DNA of 64,000 nucleotides from assembly GCA_026120185.1 (NCBI GenBank), contig JANUWF010001938.1, forward strand, positions 1,178,001 through 1,242,000. Reading direction: 5' to 3'. Below are positions 13,380-26,589 of this stretch, one piece after another. Every line of letters starts with the position of its first letter. Within the stretch, counting starts at the first letter, position 1. The translations under genes and the position numbers were made by a program. This DNA is from Voacanga thouarsii (taxonomy: Eukaryota > Streptophyta > Magnoliopsida > Gentianales > Apocynaceae). Below the pieces are notes generated by a model that saw only the letters and a list, made by a program, of their open reading frames with translations, ran no database searches and was not told the DNA's origin.

Positions 13380-14235
13380 ATGCAAATCAACCTGAACATA
13401 TGCTTTGGAGAATGATAGACTAAACTAGAGTACTAAAGATAAAAATATCAGTTTACCATTTTTGTTTGTTGGTTTGAATAGTAGAATGTTGAGAAACACA
13501 TCAGTGGAGAGTATAACTGACTAATGACAGCAATGTGAAAAATTGGATGGGTTAAAATACAGCAAGGCAAACCAAGGTAGTATACTAGGAACTGCTGGCC
13601 ACGAAAATGTGAAGTTTGCAGGACTAGTGTTCCTATGCGGAATCGACAACTTTGCAAAAATTTTTTCTGGTGTGTTCATCTGCTTGTGGGATTATTTCTG
13701 ATAGGAGCTGCATATTTTATCCACCTTTTCTTCTACCTCTTGTACTGCCAGGTTTTTTAGTCGTCGTTGAATCAACATACCATCAGACTGTATTGAGAGT
13801 CAGCCCTTCCTTGCAAACCAAAAGAAAGAGGAAAAAATTGTAACAATCAATATTAAATGTCTTTTCTTCACGGTTACCTATAACTTGTATGAACGTGATT
13901 ACATCTAAATCCTCTACAGTTTTGTATTGTCTTTATGGAATCGACATCTAACATCTTTCCCACAGACTGTATTAACCAATAGAAAGCGGAAAAATTTGCA
14001 ACTGTCAAAATTAAAGATTCTTTTTCTTTTTTGTAACTTGTCTGTCTTGTTTGTTGCTTCGGTGATTCTTCAGTAACTTTTGCATAATAATTTGTTCTTC
14101 TCGTGAGATGCTACTCTGTGTGATTTTGCATCCTCTCTGTTGTGTATTTCAGGCAGTAATTTAAGCAGCCTTCCTGAAGATAATGACATGTATAAAGCAA
14201 AACGGAAGGAAGCGCTCCAAAAATATGAGATGTGA
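10222..14235 (+). CDS. Small plant protein of unknown function, 166 aa, four exons
   Basis: Not a family I can name. Exons 10222-10314, 12002-12241, 13045-13129 and 14153-14235 join in phase with GT-AG introns (501 bp including TGA). The N-terminal 31 residues are polar and rich in Ser, Pro and Thr. Exon 2 encodes the likely folded core: aromatic and acidic around QWMPVYSWLESLDTDE, then a helical segment ending in a basic stretch KILKRKEKKK. This suggests a small nucleic-acid or protein-interaction module, perhaps nuclear. The tail KAKRKEALQKYEM is again basic. There is no signal peptide or membrane segment. The gene lies between two tandem GH51 genes on the opposite strand, with no evident functional link. 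Clean splice phases across four exons argue for a real gene; exons 3 and 4 are less certain than 1 and 2. Confidence 0.72.
10704..10728. repeat. (GA)n microsatellite
   Basis: Run of GA dinucleotides in intron 1 of the small unknown gene. Confidence 0.9.
13341..13378. repeat. (GA)19 microsatellite
   Basis: Thirty-eight bases of GA repeats in intron 3 of the small unknown gene. Confidence 0.92.
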
Positions 14236-15921
14236 GGCAACTCTCAGAATTATTTCTTACATTAATTTGTTAAAGATTCTTTGTTGCTGAGTAGGCAATT
14301 CGCTGACTCCTGGATCCAACATTCCTTTCCAGTTTGGTTGAGTTGGAGAAACAACTTTTGTGTTCTTTTCCGAGCCATAACAATGCGGCGGCTTGACGGA
14401 AATTGTTCTTCTCACGGGAAAGCGGTCTACAACTGAAGAAGTTCTTGACCAGAAAAACACCAGCAAGGTTTAATTACAAAGTCTGGGAGATGGAGATGGA
14501 ATCTCAGCTCAACAAAATTAGGTTTTTTTTTTTTAAATAAATAAATAATTTCGTTATTTGAGCGAAATGAAGAATTAATTCATTACCCAATCCAGATGTG
14601 CATAGATGAGTGGGGATAGGGGCTTCGAGCAGCATGTTGATCCTGAGGCCTTTTTTCTTTTTTATTTATTTGTGGTGGGAAAGTAATGGAGTTTAGCTGC
14701 TTGTTATGTAAATCATTTGCCTGTAATTCGGCATAAATAGGAAATGCAATTAGAGTGCAACCGGCGAGGGGAATGCTCTACCGTCTCCTGTTGCTACAAC
14801 AACCCATCTTGTGCTCCTTTTGAACGTCTGTTTAAATTGTAGTAACCTTCTATCAGGGATGCCAGTAATCAGGCACGCTAATACTACGACTAATCGTCAA
14901 ATCGTGCATGCATGCATTCGATCGAGCTGTCGGTACTCGATTCTGGGCGGTGAAGGGATGCCAGGTAAAATGGTAAAACTAGAAGTTTTTTGATGGCTGC
15001 TAGAGAGAGAGAGAGATGGATGCGGGTGGAAGTATCTCTCATTTGGGAGATTTTTAGAGGAGAAAGGGAGAAATATGGGATGATTTTAAATCTCTTTAGA
15101 TTCAAAATCTATTCTCCTTAAGAATGGAGGAAACCAGAGGGCGGCGCAGGAAAAGTAAATATTTAAATTACAATTCTATCTTTATTAAGTGTTTTTGCCA
15201 TCAGCATCGCGGTTGCAAGTAAGGAAATCAACTGAAATAAGCAGCAAAACTACTCAATGGAGTGTAATTTGGTGGAGAAAATCAAAGAATTGAGTAAAAT
15301 TTGTGTACAAATTTTGTAAAATTCACTCGTAGAAAATTCTAAACTATGAGCTTTGAAACTTACTTTTTTTTTTTTTTTGGTTTAAATTGTGATTAAAAGG
15401 TAGAAGAATGGGAGATTTGTGGTGATGGTAGTTTGGAGAAGATGACGATGAGGATTTTTTTTAAAGAAAATTATTCTTTTAATAATACCTCTTTCCTTCT
15501 CTTTCAAATTTTCACATGAAAAAAATAATTTTTTTCTTTTTCTTCCTATACTTCGAAACAACATTCAACTTAAATATCTTGTATTCTTTTTCTTAAAAAA
15601 ATGTGAAAAGTAGACTAATTAAACATTTAAAAAAATATGAAAAATAAAAATATAATAGGGACTTGGTCATTACTTACGGTCCTTACTTAATTGCTTGCAT
15701 ATGAAAAATGTCAGTGATACCTTACACAACGAACGTCTTCTTTCTGGTCATTTCAGACGTTTGATTACCCGTTCCAATGTTTTTAAATAACAGCAGTACC
15801 CATTAGGCAAGAGGATAGCTTAGAGGATGCCGTGGATGTAATATATTAAAAAATTATAGCATTTGGATTGTTATATAAGACACAAGCAATAGTAATTTAT
15901 TTCCCGACTTGTTTCGCGTTC
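14236..15921. other. Intergenic region with convergent 3' ends
   Basis: Holds the 3'UTR of the small plus-strand gene and, from the other side, the 3'UTR of GH51 copy 2. Features are low-complexity: poly-T at 14522-14534 and 15365-15378, and a short GA run near 15003. The open reading frames are short and without recognisable domains. I see no gene. Confidence 0.55.
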
Positions 15922-18900
15922 TTAAAACGAAGATTTTTCGACCGAGGAATCAGATCCTTCCATGAGGACACTGTCCGTTTTTATAAACAAATCAAATGAT
16001 GTGAGCGAATGGGGAGACAGTCCAACTTCCATATCCATGCCAACACTTTCCATTAAGGTTTTGACTGGTACCACCTGCATGCACATAAATTCCACTCTCA
16101 GAAAAGAAGAAATTCATCCGGGTTCATTTGAAGTTCAAAGACTGCTCATTACCTTCTTTGGTTCTAGGAATGAATTCTCATCCATCACATTACTGGATGT
16201 TAGTACCGTCTTTGCTGATCCAGTCAATTGTATTGAGTTCTGCTCCAATCCACTAAGGGAAATATTAAGTGTCACGTTGTTGCTCCCAAAGTTCACTACC
16301 TGGATTTGGTATTTGCAAGGCATCAACCAAAATGGAGGAAAAGACAAGAAAAATATTCTTTGCAGATCTTTTGTCCTTAGCGCACACAAGAAAATTTTAC
16401 ACAACTGCAGATATTGCATCAAAACTCATCGATGCAACTTTGTCAACATGCATAATCAAAATTCTTTTGTCAACATCGTGAGAAAACTAACAGAAAGGCT
16501 TCAGGAGCTCAAAGATAGAAAGGATTTGACCAAACTAGCCCCAGATATGCCAGGAGATTGCAGATAGAAACCTAGAAAAGCAGACTCTTATTCTCACGCA
16601 AGCTGCCATTGGTGTGATACAGGAAATCCTCCAAGTATGTCACCAACCCAGGCCAGATGTCGTATTGAAACAGATGTAGAAACTTACAAGAAAAGTAAGG
16701 GATTCCGCACAATATATTTTTATTTATTTACAATAGTAATCAGCAAAATGTGTAGTTCAGAAGCTCAAATCATAAGGATGACAAATAAATTTCTGAGAGA
16801 ACTCTATGTTTGAGATTTTTATCAAATATTGATCAAATTAAATATTAGAATACATTTTGGTTTAGAGGGCGAGAATACTTGTACCTTTACTCTCAAGTAG
16901 TTTTTATCATCCATTGGATTTTTCCAAGTAATAGCAGACGCAATAAGTGAATTTGAAGCATTAGCTTGGAGTGTAGAATTGAGGAGGGTTGCGCCATTGG
17001 ATTCTCTAAAGAAGTGCTGCATCCAGTAACTAGGAGTTCCATACACCTGTGAAGAATCAAAAACAATTGCATCTGGGTTCCACCTAAATAAAAAGAACAT
17101 TGCATTTTAGGACATTCTCATAACAAATATTTTGGTTCATAGTGTGAGAAATCAAATTTTACCTCCTGTCATTCGTATTCACCAACAAAGGAGCATAACT
17201 TGCCATTTCTACTACGTCACTGCATTCATGAAGTCCTTATCAACCAAAAGAGCGATAGTAGCAGCAGCAGTACCATAACCAGAATTTCAGAAAAGTAGCA
17301 CACGGTAAAAGAGTCCAAAGCATACATATCTGGAGCAATTCTTGAGGTACAATTTTTCTGTTAAAACTTTCGCAAATTTACTGAATTCACCAAATTAAGA
17401 ATCACTTATAACTAAGAGAAAGATTTCATTACATAGTATATTTAGTCTGGTACTATAGCTTTATTTTCCATGCAATCCCAGGAGAAGATTCAAGAATTTA
17501 AAGACTGCAAATAGATTGAGGACTAATTTCATTAGTTTATTTTGCTGGAGAAATTATGATAATTATGAAGAGCTGAAGGATTCATTCAAAGAGGGTATCC
17601 TATGTAAGCATGCCAATCTGTTGAAAATGAAAAATACCTATTCTTTTCCAGGCCAATAAGAAAACCCGCTTCTGCCAGTGCTGCTAACAGACTACCCCTA
17701 CCAGCATCATTTCCAGTCACAGCATACTCACTCACAAAAGCCTGCATGTCATCTAGTGGATCTTAGGATGAATCCTCCAAAACCAACTTAAATATGGCGA
17801 GATGAAACTTCCCATACCTTTGGACCAGTGTGTGGACCAGTGTGAGTTATGATCGAACTTGTGAGCCAAAGAAAACACAGTTTTTGCACTGCTATATATC
17901 TGATCATGGAAAACACAAAGTCACAAGTGTAAATTGCTAGGTAATGAACCATAAAAATATATGCTAACAACATATTGTAAAGATAAGGAGTCGAGGTTCT
18001 TACATGATAATCATAAAAATCTGCAGGGTGATCTAAAGGTTCAGAAGATCCGTCACAGTTTGAGATTATACTGATATCCGGATAGGCATGTTTGATAGCA
18101 GAATAGAATTTAAGGTAATTTCCTGGATAATGAGGCAGTAGGAGAATCAAATCCCTTTACAATCTTTGGAGATCAATGTATATAACTTGATTTAGATAGC
18201 AGGCAAATGACGCCAAAAGGTAATAAACTTAGCAATTCATATCATAATTTTGAAAAGAAGCAGTGCTCAAATTCATATCTTCTTGTACCTGATATACACT
18301 CATGAATAACTTACTACCATCAGAGATCAAACAACATTATGTTTCTTGGAATTTTCAGTGAAGCATCTTTTTTCTACTAGAGCTTAAACGCAAAGCACAT
18401 GAAATGGAAAGGGATTTAAACATGTTGATCTGGAACTGGATTGCATGTTAAATCAAAATGTACTAGAAGGAGATATGGGATGGAAAACTATGGTATGACT
18501 GAGAAAATACGAGCTCTTATCACTGCAATTTGAGGCACTCACCCCGAATAACTGGATTGTAATCACATTTTCACTTATTGTTTTTCTTCCATTAATCCAA
18601 ACAATATAAATTTTTATTCAAAACTATTACAAATTAGGTAAAGAAGAGCTTGCCGATCAATTTGCTTTTACCAGTAAAATCAATATGCCTGACATTTCCA
18701 ATAAGGAATTCATAATATAACCTCCAGAATAAAAAATAAATAAATCAGACTCCCTCGATACTTTTCATTTGAAAGTTGTCTGACTTGGATCATTCAGCAA
18801 TTAAATATCAAAGAGAAGTAAACTGTGAAATCCCCCTATCCCCCAGCACCACCAACAGAAGAACAGCAGAGGTGTTTCTCAATGTAGTAGACTAACGCAG

Positions 18901-21900
18901 AAAGACACCAGAATCAATATATTTTTAACACCGATGAAATAACTTATATGCTATATTATATGCTATATCATTTATCACTATACCATGGAAGAAAAGAAAA
19001 GCCCAATTCTCAAACAAAAAGTATTAACCTGAAAAAAAAATGCCTTACCACGGTAGTTTTTCTTCCCACAGTCCTCATTTCCAACTGCAACATATCTCAA
19101 ATCAAAGGGTTCAGGGTGTCCCATTGCAGCTCGGACAGAACCCCATTTGGATTTTGCATCACCTCTAGCAAATTCTAGACCATCTAAAATTTCCTATAAT
19201 AAGAAAGATGCCCAAGTCAATTGTACAACAGTGGTAATTGAAAGTTTTACGAATCCGATGGATGAGGAATGGCTTCTAGAGTAAACAGAAGCACAAGTGT
19301 CAATATAAGATTTTTGCTTTATAGCAGTAGTTCTGCTTGATGTAGTATAAAGTGTAGCCTTCGCAGGTTACTCAGTATTACAGCGATTCACTTATAATTG
19401 AAAGCATAGGCCAACAAAAGATTATTCTTCATTTGCACAAAATTCAAAAGCAAAAACTACATAAGTAACATGAAAGCAAGGTACAATTCCAGGAGAAGTA
19501 CTAAAATACTATGCAAGTTCATACACCATTATTCATGGTTACATCGATTGCCCTTGTTCTTTTAGACTGTTACCACATGTTGATAGAAATGCTAATTCAA
19601 ATGACAAATACATAATCTCAAGTTCACAGTAAGAAACAGTTCAAATTCACTACTGAAAAACAGCAAGCTGATCCCAGTAGATTAAACAAGGACATCATCA
19701 TTTATAGCCAATTGCATTTCACTCAAATTGTTTCCAAAAATTTCAATTTAAGAACTCGTAGGCACAACACCTATCAATCATTTTCAGAATGTTTATGCTC
19801 TTGTATGCTGGCTTTGCTCCATAAATCAATATCCAAATATCTAAAGGAAACACCACAAAACTTACTTGCACAAATGGAAACACGCTAGATGTGTCCACTT
19901 CATCATTATGGCTGACACCTGAGAATCATTTGGAGGGTGGAAGATGTATTGCAAAAAGCAGTAAATGAACAAAAACTCAAGTACCACGCAAATATCATAT
20001 AAGATAACTGGGCAAATGTATTTGTGTGTTCCAAAAGTACCATTATTGAAAACCCATATTGGGAATGCACCGAGATCTTCTGCAAGCTGCAAAAAGGGGG
20101 GAAAACACTATATGAAGGAGAAGGGGGGGAAAAAAGAGAAGAAAGTACAGAAAGGAACCAAGGGAATACATTGAAAGTTCATCATAATATATCATGAAGA
20201 GAGAACTAGAGTCCAATTCCACGAAAACATTGGAACTTACCTGAAGAAATTCAAAATGGCCGAGTCCATCGTCAGTCCAATACATCCATACATCACCAAA
20301 ATGCCCAGGCCTCTGTTCCCATGGCCCAATAGTTTCTTTCCAGCGAAATGCATTTCGTAGCCATTCACCTTCAACGAAACAGCCACCTACAAATATATTT
20401 ACAAACATTGATTGCCTTAATAGCTTCCAAGACTGTAAGGATTCAGTCATATGATTGACGGTAACATTTTCTAACTAATGGATTTTAATACATATTGGAG
20501 ATCTTACCATTGTCAGAAATATGTCTCTGAAGACTATAGTTCAATTAGAATTTCTTCGTATTCAAATTTTTAACTCTGTTTTGAAATGCATCTACGTGAG
20601 TTTTTGCCCTTTCCTGATATGCTATTCCCCCGACTGAAAATTATCCTCCTTGGTAAGGTTCAGCATTATTTGTTTGTGAGCTTGTTCTATCCATTTCCAG
20701 TATCCTCTACCCGATGGAATCCACATATGTGAACACTAAATAGAAAAGGGACAAGATGAAGTGCACAGAATAGCCAAATTTGGAAATACCTGGAAATCTG
20801 AGAAATCCGGGCCTTAGATCTTGAAGCATGCTGAAAAGATCATTTCGGAAACCATGTCCCTGTGCAAAAAAATCTTTGTTAAAGACTGAAACTATTTAAG
20901 ATAAATATTACTCATTGAAAGTAACACCCAAAGTTGTCCAGTAAGATATAGAATATAAACATCTATGAAGCTGCTATAGTGGAAATACTTTTAAATTTTT
21001 TTTCAAAAAATAGCACTTAACATGAGACCCAAGGCAACTTCACAACAAAAAATTACAACTTGCAAAGTAGAACAGAGCAAAAGTACACACACACACACAT
21101 AGAGACACAGACAGAGGTAGGCAAAGGGGAAAAAACTTGTAATGCATTATGAGGCAGAGTAAAATACCCAGCAGCCAAAGACTCATTTGGTAGCTAAAAC
21201 TAATTCTGAGACCAAGACGTAAGACCTGAAATAGAGCTCACTAAATCCAAGGTCCATAAGCTAAAATATCATGCATCCAATATGCAAGGGTTCCAGAAAT
21301 TACTTTCGCACTCTGAATATTTATCATACACCGTCTAAAAATCAAGTTGAAACTATGCATATGTATTTCCAAAACATAGTGCAGAAAATAAACTTAAAAA
21401 CCACAAACCTTGTAAGTGTCCAAAGGCATAACAGATACTTGATCAAACCATATGACTCCTTTTCTGCTACTTGTCAGTTGCAATCTTGATTTAGGATTGC
21501 TTGTACTTGCTTCCAATAGAACTTCCATCTTTGTCCAGTTTAACACATCAGCAGCACTGCAACAAGACAACAATTAAACTAAATAATGCAAAACGAGACA
21601 AGTTTGCATCTCTAGAATATAAACTAGGAAGCTTCATGTAGCCAGCACCGATGCTCACATTATGTTAGCACTAGCCAGAGTCTGCAACCCATTTGATGCA
21701 GTCAATGACACAGATATGTTAACTGAACCAAGAGAACGAACAAAGAGAACCACTTTGTAGGTCTTTCCTTGTTCAATATTCTACAAGAAAACAGAAGCAT
21801 AGAAAAGAAATGATTAGTGGACAAATATGAAGAAGATAACACCCATTTAGAAATGACAGCATAGAAGATCGGCAACTTCTATGCAAGAATAATAGAAGGC

Positions 21901-24900
21901 ATAGTCACTTATCTTTATTTGATACTAAAACATATTATGTTAAATCACATAGCAATGTCAATTACTGTATCACTACAGAATAAAAACAATAAATATTGTC
22001 CACTCACAAACAGAAAATGTCATGCATGATTAAACATAGACAAGCCAAATCATCATGAAAACTAAAGCAAATAAAAGGCTAGCACAAGTGATATGTTTCT
22101 ACGTCATTGAATGAAAGTGCCGATTAGTTTCCAATGATTGAAGAAATAATTTTCTATTGTCCTAGGCAATCTTAAGATAAATATTATGAGGGAAAATTAG
22201 GAATATGACATAACTTAAGTAGTTTTACCAAGAATATTCCCAGCAAAACCTCAACTTGAAAGGAAAAATTGCTTATGAACTACTAGACAGTCGAGCATTT
22301 TTGGTGTAAATTCTTAATAAATGGTAGAACTCAGGGGGAGGGAGTTGCCCCCTCCATCCTCTAAAATCCTTCTGTAAATGCATACCGTTTCAAATATATC
22401 TCTGTCAAAATTCAACCCCAAAATATATGGAGGAATATTTTAGTTCTCCTCTTATTCTATACTCCATTTCTTTTCCCTCCCCAACTTCCAATTCTTACAT
22501 CTACCACTGTCAATTTTTGTGCTGCCCTTTTTTCCTTTCCTGAAAGAAAGAATCACCCTTGCAATAACGGGAAAAAGATAGAGAAGCACTGATGGTGTAT
22601 AAGCACATACGCTCAGGTGTATGTGCCTAGGTCTGCTAAGCCTGAACATATTGTGGATTGGTGTTTGGTGTACGGTAGTCAGGTGCTCTAAGAGGCAAGA
22701 TGGATTGTGGCTCTCAAAAGGAAAATAAAAGCCATTTGAAAAATGCTTTCTAAAAGCAAGAAAATCCTAATCTTAGGATATTCTTACAGGTAAAGTATGT
22801 TATCTACGCATTAAGCATGTTTAAGATAATAGGCACTATAGGCTACAATAAAGTGATAAGAGCTTTCATTATATCTTGCATGCCAAGCACCTGGTGCCAA
22901 CAAATTTGCACATGAAAAACTCAAAGAGGGTGAACATTTGGACTTGTTAGTTTTGAATTAAATTACAAATATGGAAGGAACATCCAAATATTTGGATTTG
23001 TCTCTCATAAAATACATGTTTTACAATACATGATAAAGATGTTTGGACCATGTTTGAGATTAATTATCCTTATAATAAAGTCCCAAAGTAAACAGTATGG
23101 AAGCACATTTTTGTCTCACTAAATTGAAGTTGCACATTTAGGTAGAGAACTGTTAGGAATGCTCTCTGAGAATGTCAGAAGGTAAAAATTGGCATAGAAA
23201 ATCAAGTAATTCAAATTGCATTCAAGAGAAATTGAATGGAAAACGGAGATACCCTTACAGCATACTTCTTATGCAGCAGTTAGAATATGTGGTAGTTACC
23301 TACCATGCCCCAAAATCCAGGATTATAGATGCCAACTCCTCCTATAGGACATGCACTGGCTCCTCTGTCATCACAGAGCACCTCCATTCGAAGTGCAATT
23401 TTATTTCGATCAAAGCACGATGAACGATCTGTTGACACAATTAAAGATGATTCATCCCCCAAAACAGACCAAGGATCAATATTGGAGGGAGTATTGGGGC
23501 CCCCAGCTTCAAAACCTGACATTTGATTTTCGTAAGCAATTATGAACATTAGATACTATGGAGTCTCAAATAGATAAACCGTCAAGATAGAGAAAACATG
23601 AAATACTTGTCAAGATAATTAAAAACTTTTCAATATATTGATATTCAGGAATCTACAGTTGCTGATCTTCCCACAACGAGAACAGAGGATTAGAGGATAA
23701 AAGTAAAAGATGTTCCAATTGTTGTCATTCCTTGAACACAAATTAGAAGCTCAATAATTATCTACAACAATACAGCTTTTTAATTTTGCAACTTCAATAA
23801 TGGGGCCCTTTGTTTTTTTTTCTCTCTCTCTCTCTCTCTTTTGGGGGAGGGGTGGAGAGGTGGCAAGAGAGAAAGGAAATAGAAATCTTCACAAGGACGA
23901 ACTTATTCAGAAAGAATAAAAATGTAAGAAGCAACAGCAGGAACAAAGTTAAATGTCTTCCATGTGCCAGATGGCCAGTTGCCTTAAGCCTCATAAATTA
24001 AAATGCCAAAGTAATTGATAGTTAAAGTAAATAGAGGAGTTCCAAAAGAAATGATTTGTTGTAAGAAAGAACAATAAAAGCACAACCTATTAGCTACAAA
24101 GAAACAATATTCTAGCCAAGCACAGTTCTTAACCCATATTAGAGCACCAATGTTCCTGTTTCAAGGATTTCGAAAGGTAGAGAAGTACAAATGAATCAAG
24201 TTAAAAGCATGCCTTATGAGATAAGTTGAATGTTTCATTGTGACAAACTAAATTATTTCTTCAGCATAAGAAAATATGAATTAGCAGTTTTTTCTGCTCC
24301 AAAAACAAATGAAATCCAAACAGCCACAAAATTTTATTCCATTGTTTCCCTGATTTGAGAACAACATGCAAAATTTGGAACTAACCTCTGTTGCTTACAA
24401 GCTCAGCCCACAACCCACCTGCACCGGCATGGTTGATCTCCTACATATTGTTTCAGAGGACCATTACAACATGTGACCAAATAAAATAACAGCTTCTTTT
24501 CATGGAAAAACCAAATTTAAAAAATAAAAGAAAAAAGAGAAATCATTAACCGCTGATACATAGATGCCATGAAGAAAGTATAGACAGAAGCCTGAGGGAA
24601 GGCTATAGATTTATTAATGCTAATTACTCAGGCCCAAAGAACTAAAATTCATTTTTCCCCAGGCATGTTTGGTCTTGCCATTGTTCTAAAAGAAGTCCAT
24701 TTGCGTTTGATATGGCTGGGTATGGAAAGCATGGTGGGGCATTTGACATAATAATACAAGTTCATAACTGAGAAAAGACACAGAATGTGTGTTATTCTTG
24801 TTCACAAAAGACCAAAGTGGAGAAGCGACAGACATTTCAATTAAACTGGAGAAACTGTATAGTTCTGAGCTATCCAACTCACCTCAAAGAACATACCAAA

Positions 24901-25059
24901 AAGATTTTCAGGTATTTTTATTCCTGATGCTTCAGAAGCATTTACGAACAGCCATGCTGTTTGGCTTTCATCATTTCCCGATGCATAACATTGATACAGA
25001 ACGGAAGAACCAATTAAGAAGAAAAGCAGAACACTAGGTTGGACGCAACTTGATCCCAT
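15922..25059 (-). pseudogene. Alpha-L-arabinofuranosidase, GH51 (ASD1-like), copy 2; frameshift in exon 12
   Basis: Paralogue of the gene at 151-9249 with the same 17-exon plan (minus strand, first to last): 24883-25059, 24386-24440, 23304-23515, 21659-21780, 21409-21556, 20790-20859, 20241-20386, 20041-20086, 19866-19918, 19049-19193, 18004-18122, about 17819-17900, 17638-17741, 17163-17219, 16885-17083, 16153-16299, 15922-16074. Residues 1 to about 26 form a signal peptide. The acid/base motif is canonical (GNEDCG) and the nucleophile segment FVSEYAV is encoded in exon 13. Exon 12 is 82 bp against 72 bp in copy 1: a near-duplicated CACACTGGTCCA adds 10 bp, so the frame runs to a stop within 5 codons of exon 13, giving about 462 aa without the nucleophile. 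Internal GT sites would leave 62 or 74 bp, neither in frame. All other exons are clean, so the damage is recent, or it is an assembly error. Confidence 0.88.
23820..23840. repeat. (TC)n microsatellite
   Basis: Short TC run in intron 2 of GH51 copy 2, followed by a G-rich stretch. Confidence 0.85.
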
Positions 25060-25088
25060 TTTCTACACTACCTTCAACACCTTGGCAC

Positions 25089-26015
25089 CTGTTTGAAGGT
25101 TAAAATGAAGAAGCTATTTCATTAAAGTTTTGGTTGAAACAGAATTCACTTAAGAACAAGATAACAGAAAAGGCTACTTTCCAGGACAACTGAATGTCAG
25201 TAAGACCAATAAAATTAGTAGACCTTGCAACAATAATAGTCACTGATAAGCGTACCACTAAAGAATATGGATGAAAGTTGCATCAAATAAAAAAGAAGGA
25301 AATGACAAAAGGAGTACGAACAGCAGTACTAGTGTTAGCAAAAAATGGAACACCATCTTTAAGTAGATAATAGTTGTTAAAAAGAGGTAGCTTAATCAGT
25401 TACAATTAGCGCAATCAAGTGATTTGGATTTCTACAGAGCAAAATTCGACAAATAAAAGAAAACAGGTACTTTATTCCCTGAAATCAGCCCTCGCACCAA
25501 GAAGGCTGATGACTTCTATTGCAAGTCTGAAAAAATAAATCAATAAATAAAAAGGCTTTCTCCTTACTGAAGTAAGATAAGCAGAGGGTAAGAGAGCCAC
25601 AAAATGCTATTGGCTAAATAATTATTTGGGTAAGTGTGAGAATAAATAATGTCTCGGCGAAGCCATAGGTTCCAATAAGTATAGGACAGATAGCATAATT
25701 TGGAAAGTCAAACACTGTGTAAAATTAACCCAGTTAAATGTTGTTCACTAAATACTTTGAGTACAAATAACATTTGTTGGAACTTAATAAGAGCAACAGT
25801 ATAGGAATGGAGCTGGACATAACCTGCCAAAATGATCAACAGCACTGAAGAGATGTCCCTATGCAACAAGTAGAATAGCCCCAGACACAATTAAGCATAA
25901 CACGGAATCAATAGCAATAGGAAAGAATTTAGTTCTATGCAATTCTAGAAGGAAAACAAATATAAGGGAGAACGGAAATACAAAAATAATTGAGAATTGC
26001 TGATGAAACATTTAC
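25089..26015 (-). other. Candidate 5'UTR intron of GH51 copy 2
   Basis: The minus strand has a donor (TTTGCTG then GTAAATG) at 26015 and an acceptor (TTCAAACAG) ending at 25089, 30 bases before the ATG. This is an inference from splice signals; RNA reads spanning 25088/26016 would confirm it. Confidence 0.45.
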
Positions 26016-26249
26016 CAGCAAATGAGCAGCCGAGGACGTTTTCTTCAAACCTCGGGAGGGTAGTAAATCTGCGACAGGAAAAGAGAAGCTAAGAAGGAAG
26101 GAAAAAAAAAAGATGGGGACTTTATGCTTATGAAGGGAAGGCAAAATTACACACACTAACACTGAGGCAGTTTGATTATCATATCATCACTGAGAGTTAA
26201 TATGACCTGTGCCTTGTGCAGTCATAGAGTGATACAGACTGCGCGAGAG

Positions 26250-26258
26250 ATATATAAT
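26250..26258 (-). promoter_or_regulatory. Candidate TATA box of GH51 copy 2
   Basis: The minus strand reads CTATTATATATC around this position, upstream of the candidate leader exon. It implies transcription starting near 26220. Sequence inference only. Confidence 0.4.
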
Positions 26259-26589
26259 AGGGAGTAGCTGTTGCGTGAAGCGCGAAGACAAGAAAGGAAA
26301 AGAGATTCTTCTCTCAGCGTCTTGGCGTTGCTTTCACGTAAGCAGAAGAGTAGACAGCATTCAGTTTTCTCGGCCGGCCTCCGCGCCCGTCCTCCCTTGG
26401 AAGACACATTCAACGAAGCAACACCAGACAGGAGAGAGAAACCCCCGCTTTTTCAAACTCAGAAACCAATGCATATTCTCCTTATTGATTTCTTTATTTA
26501 CGGATTAGATGACCTCAGAGGTCACAGCCAAGGGCGCCCTTTTGCACCAATGGTGATTCGAAAGGATTGGTTTTTCCTCTGAATAAGAG

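Noticed and set aside
15962..16567. 201-codon plus-strand frame
   Set aside because: It is antisense to the last two exons of GH51 copy 2.
26271..26582. 103-codon plus-strand frame near the promoter of GH51 copy 2
   Set aside because: No domain; it overlaps the likely promoter and is probably chance.
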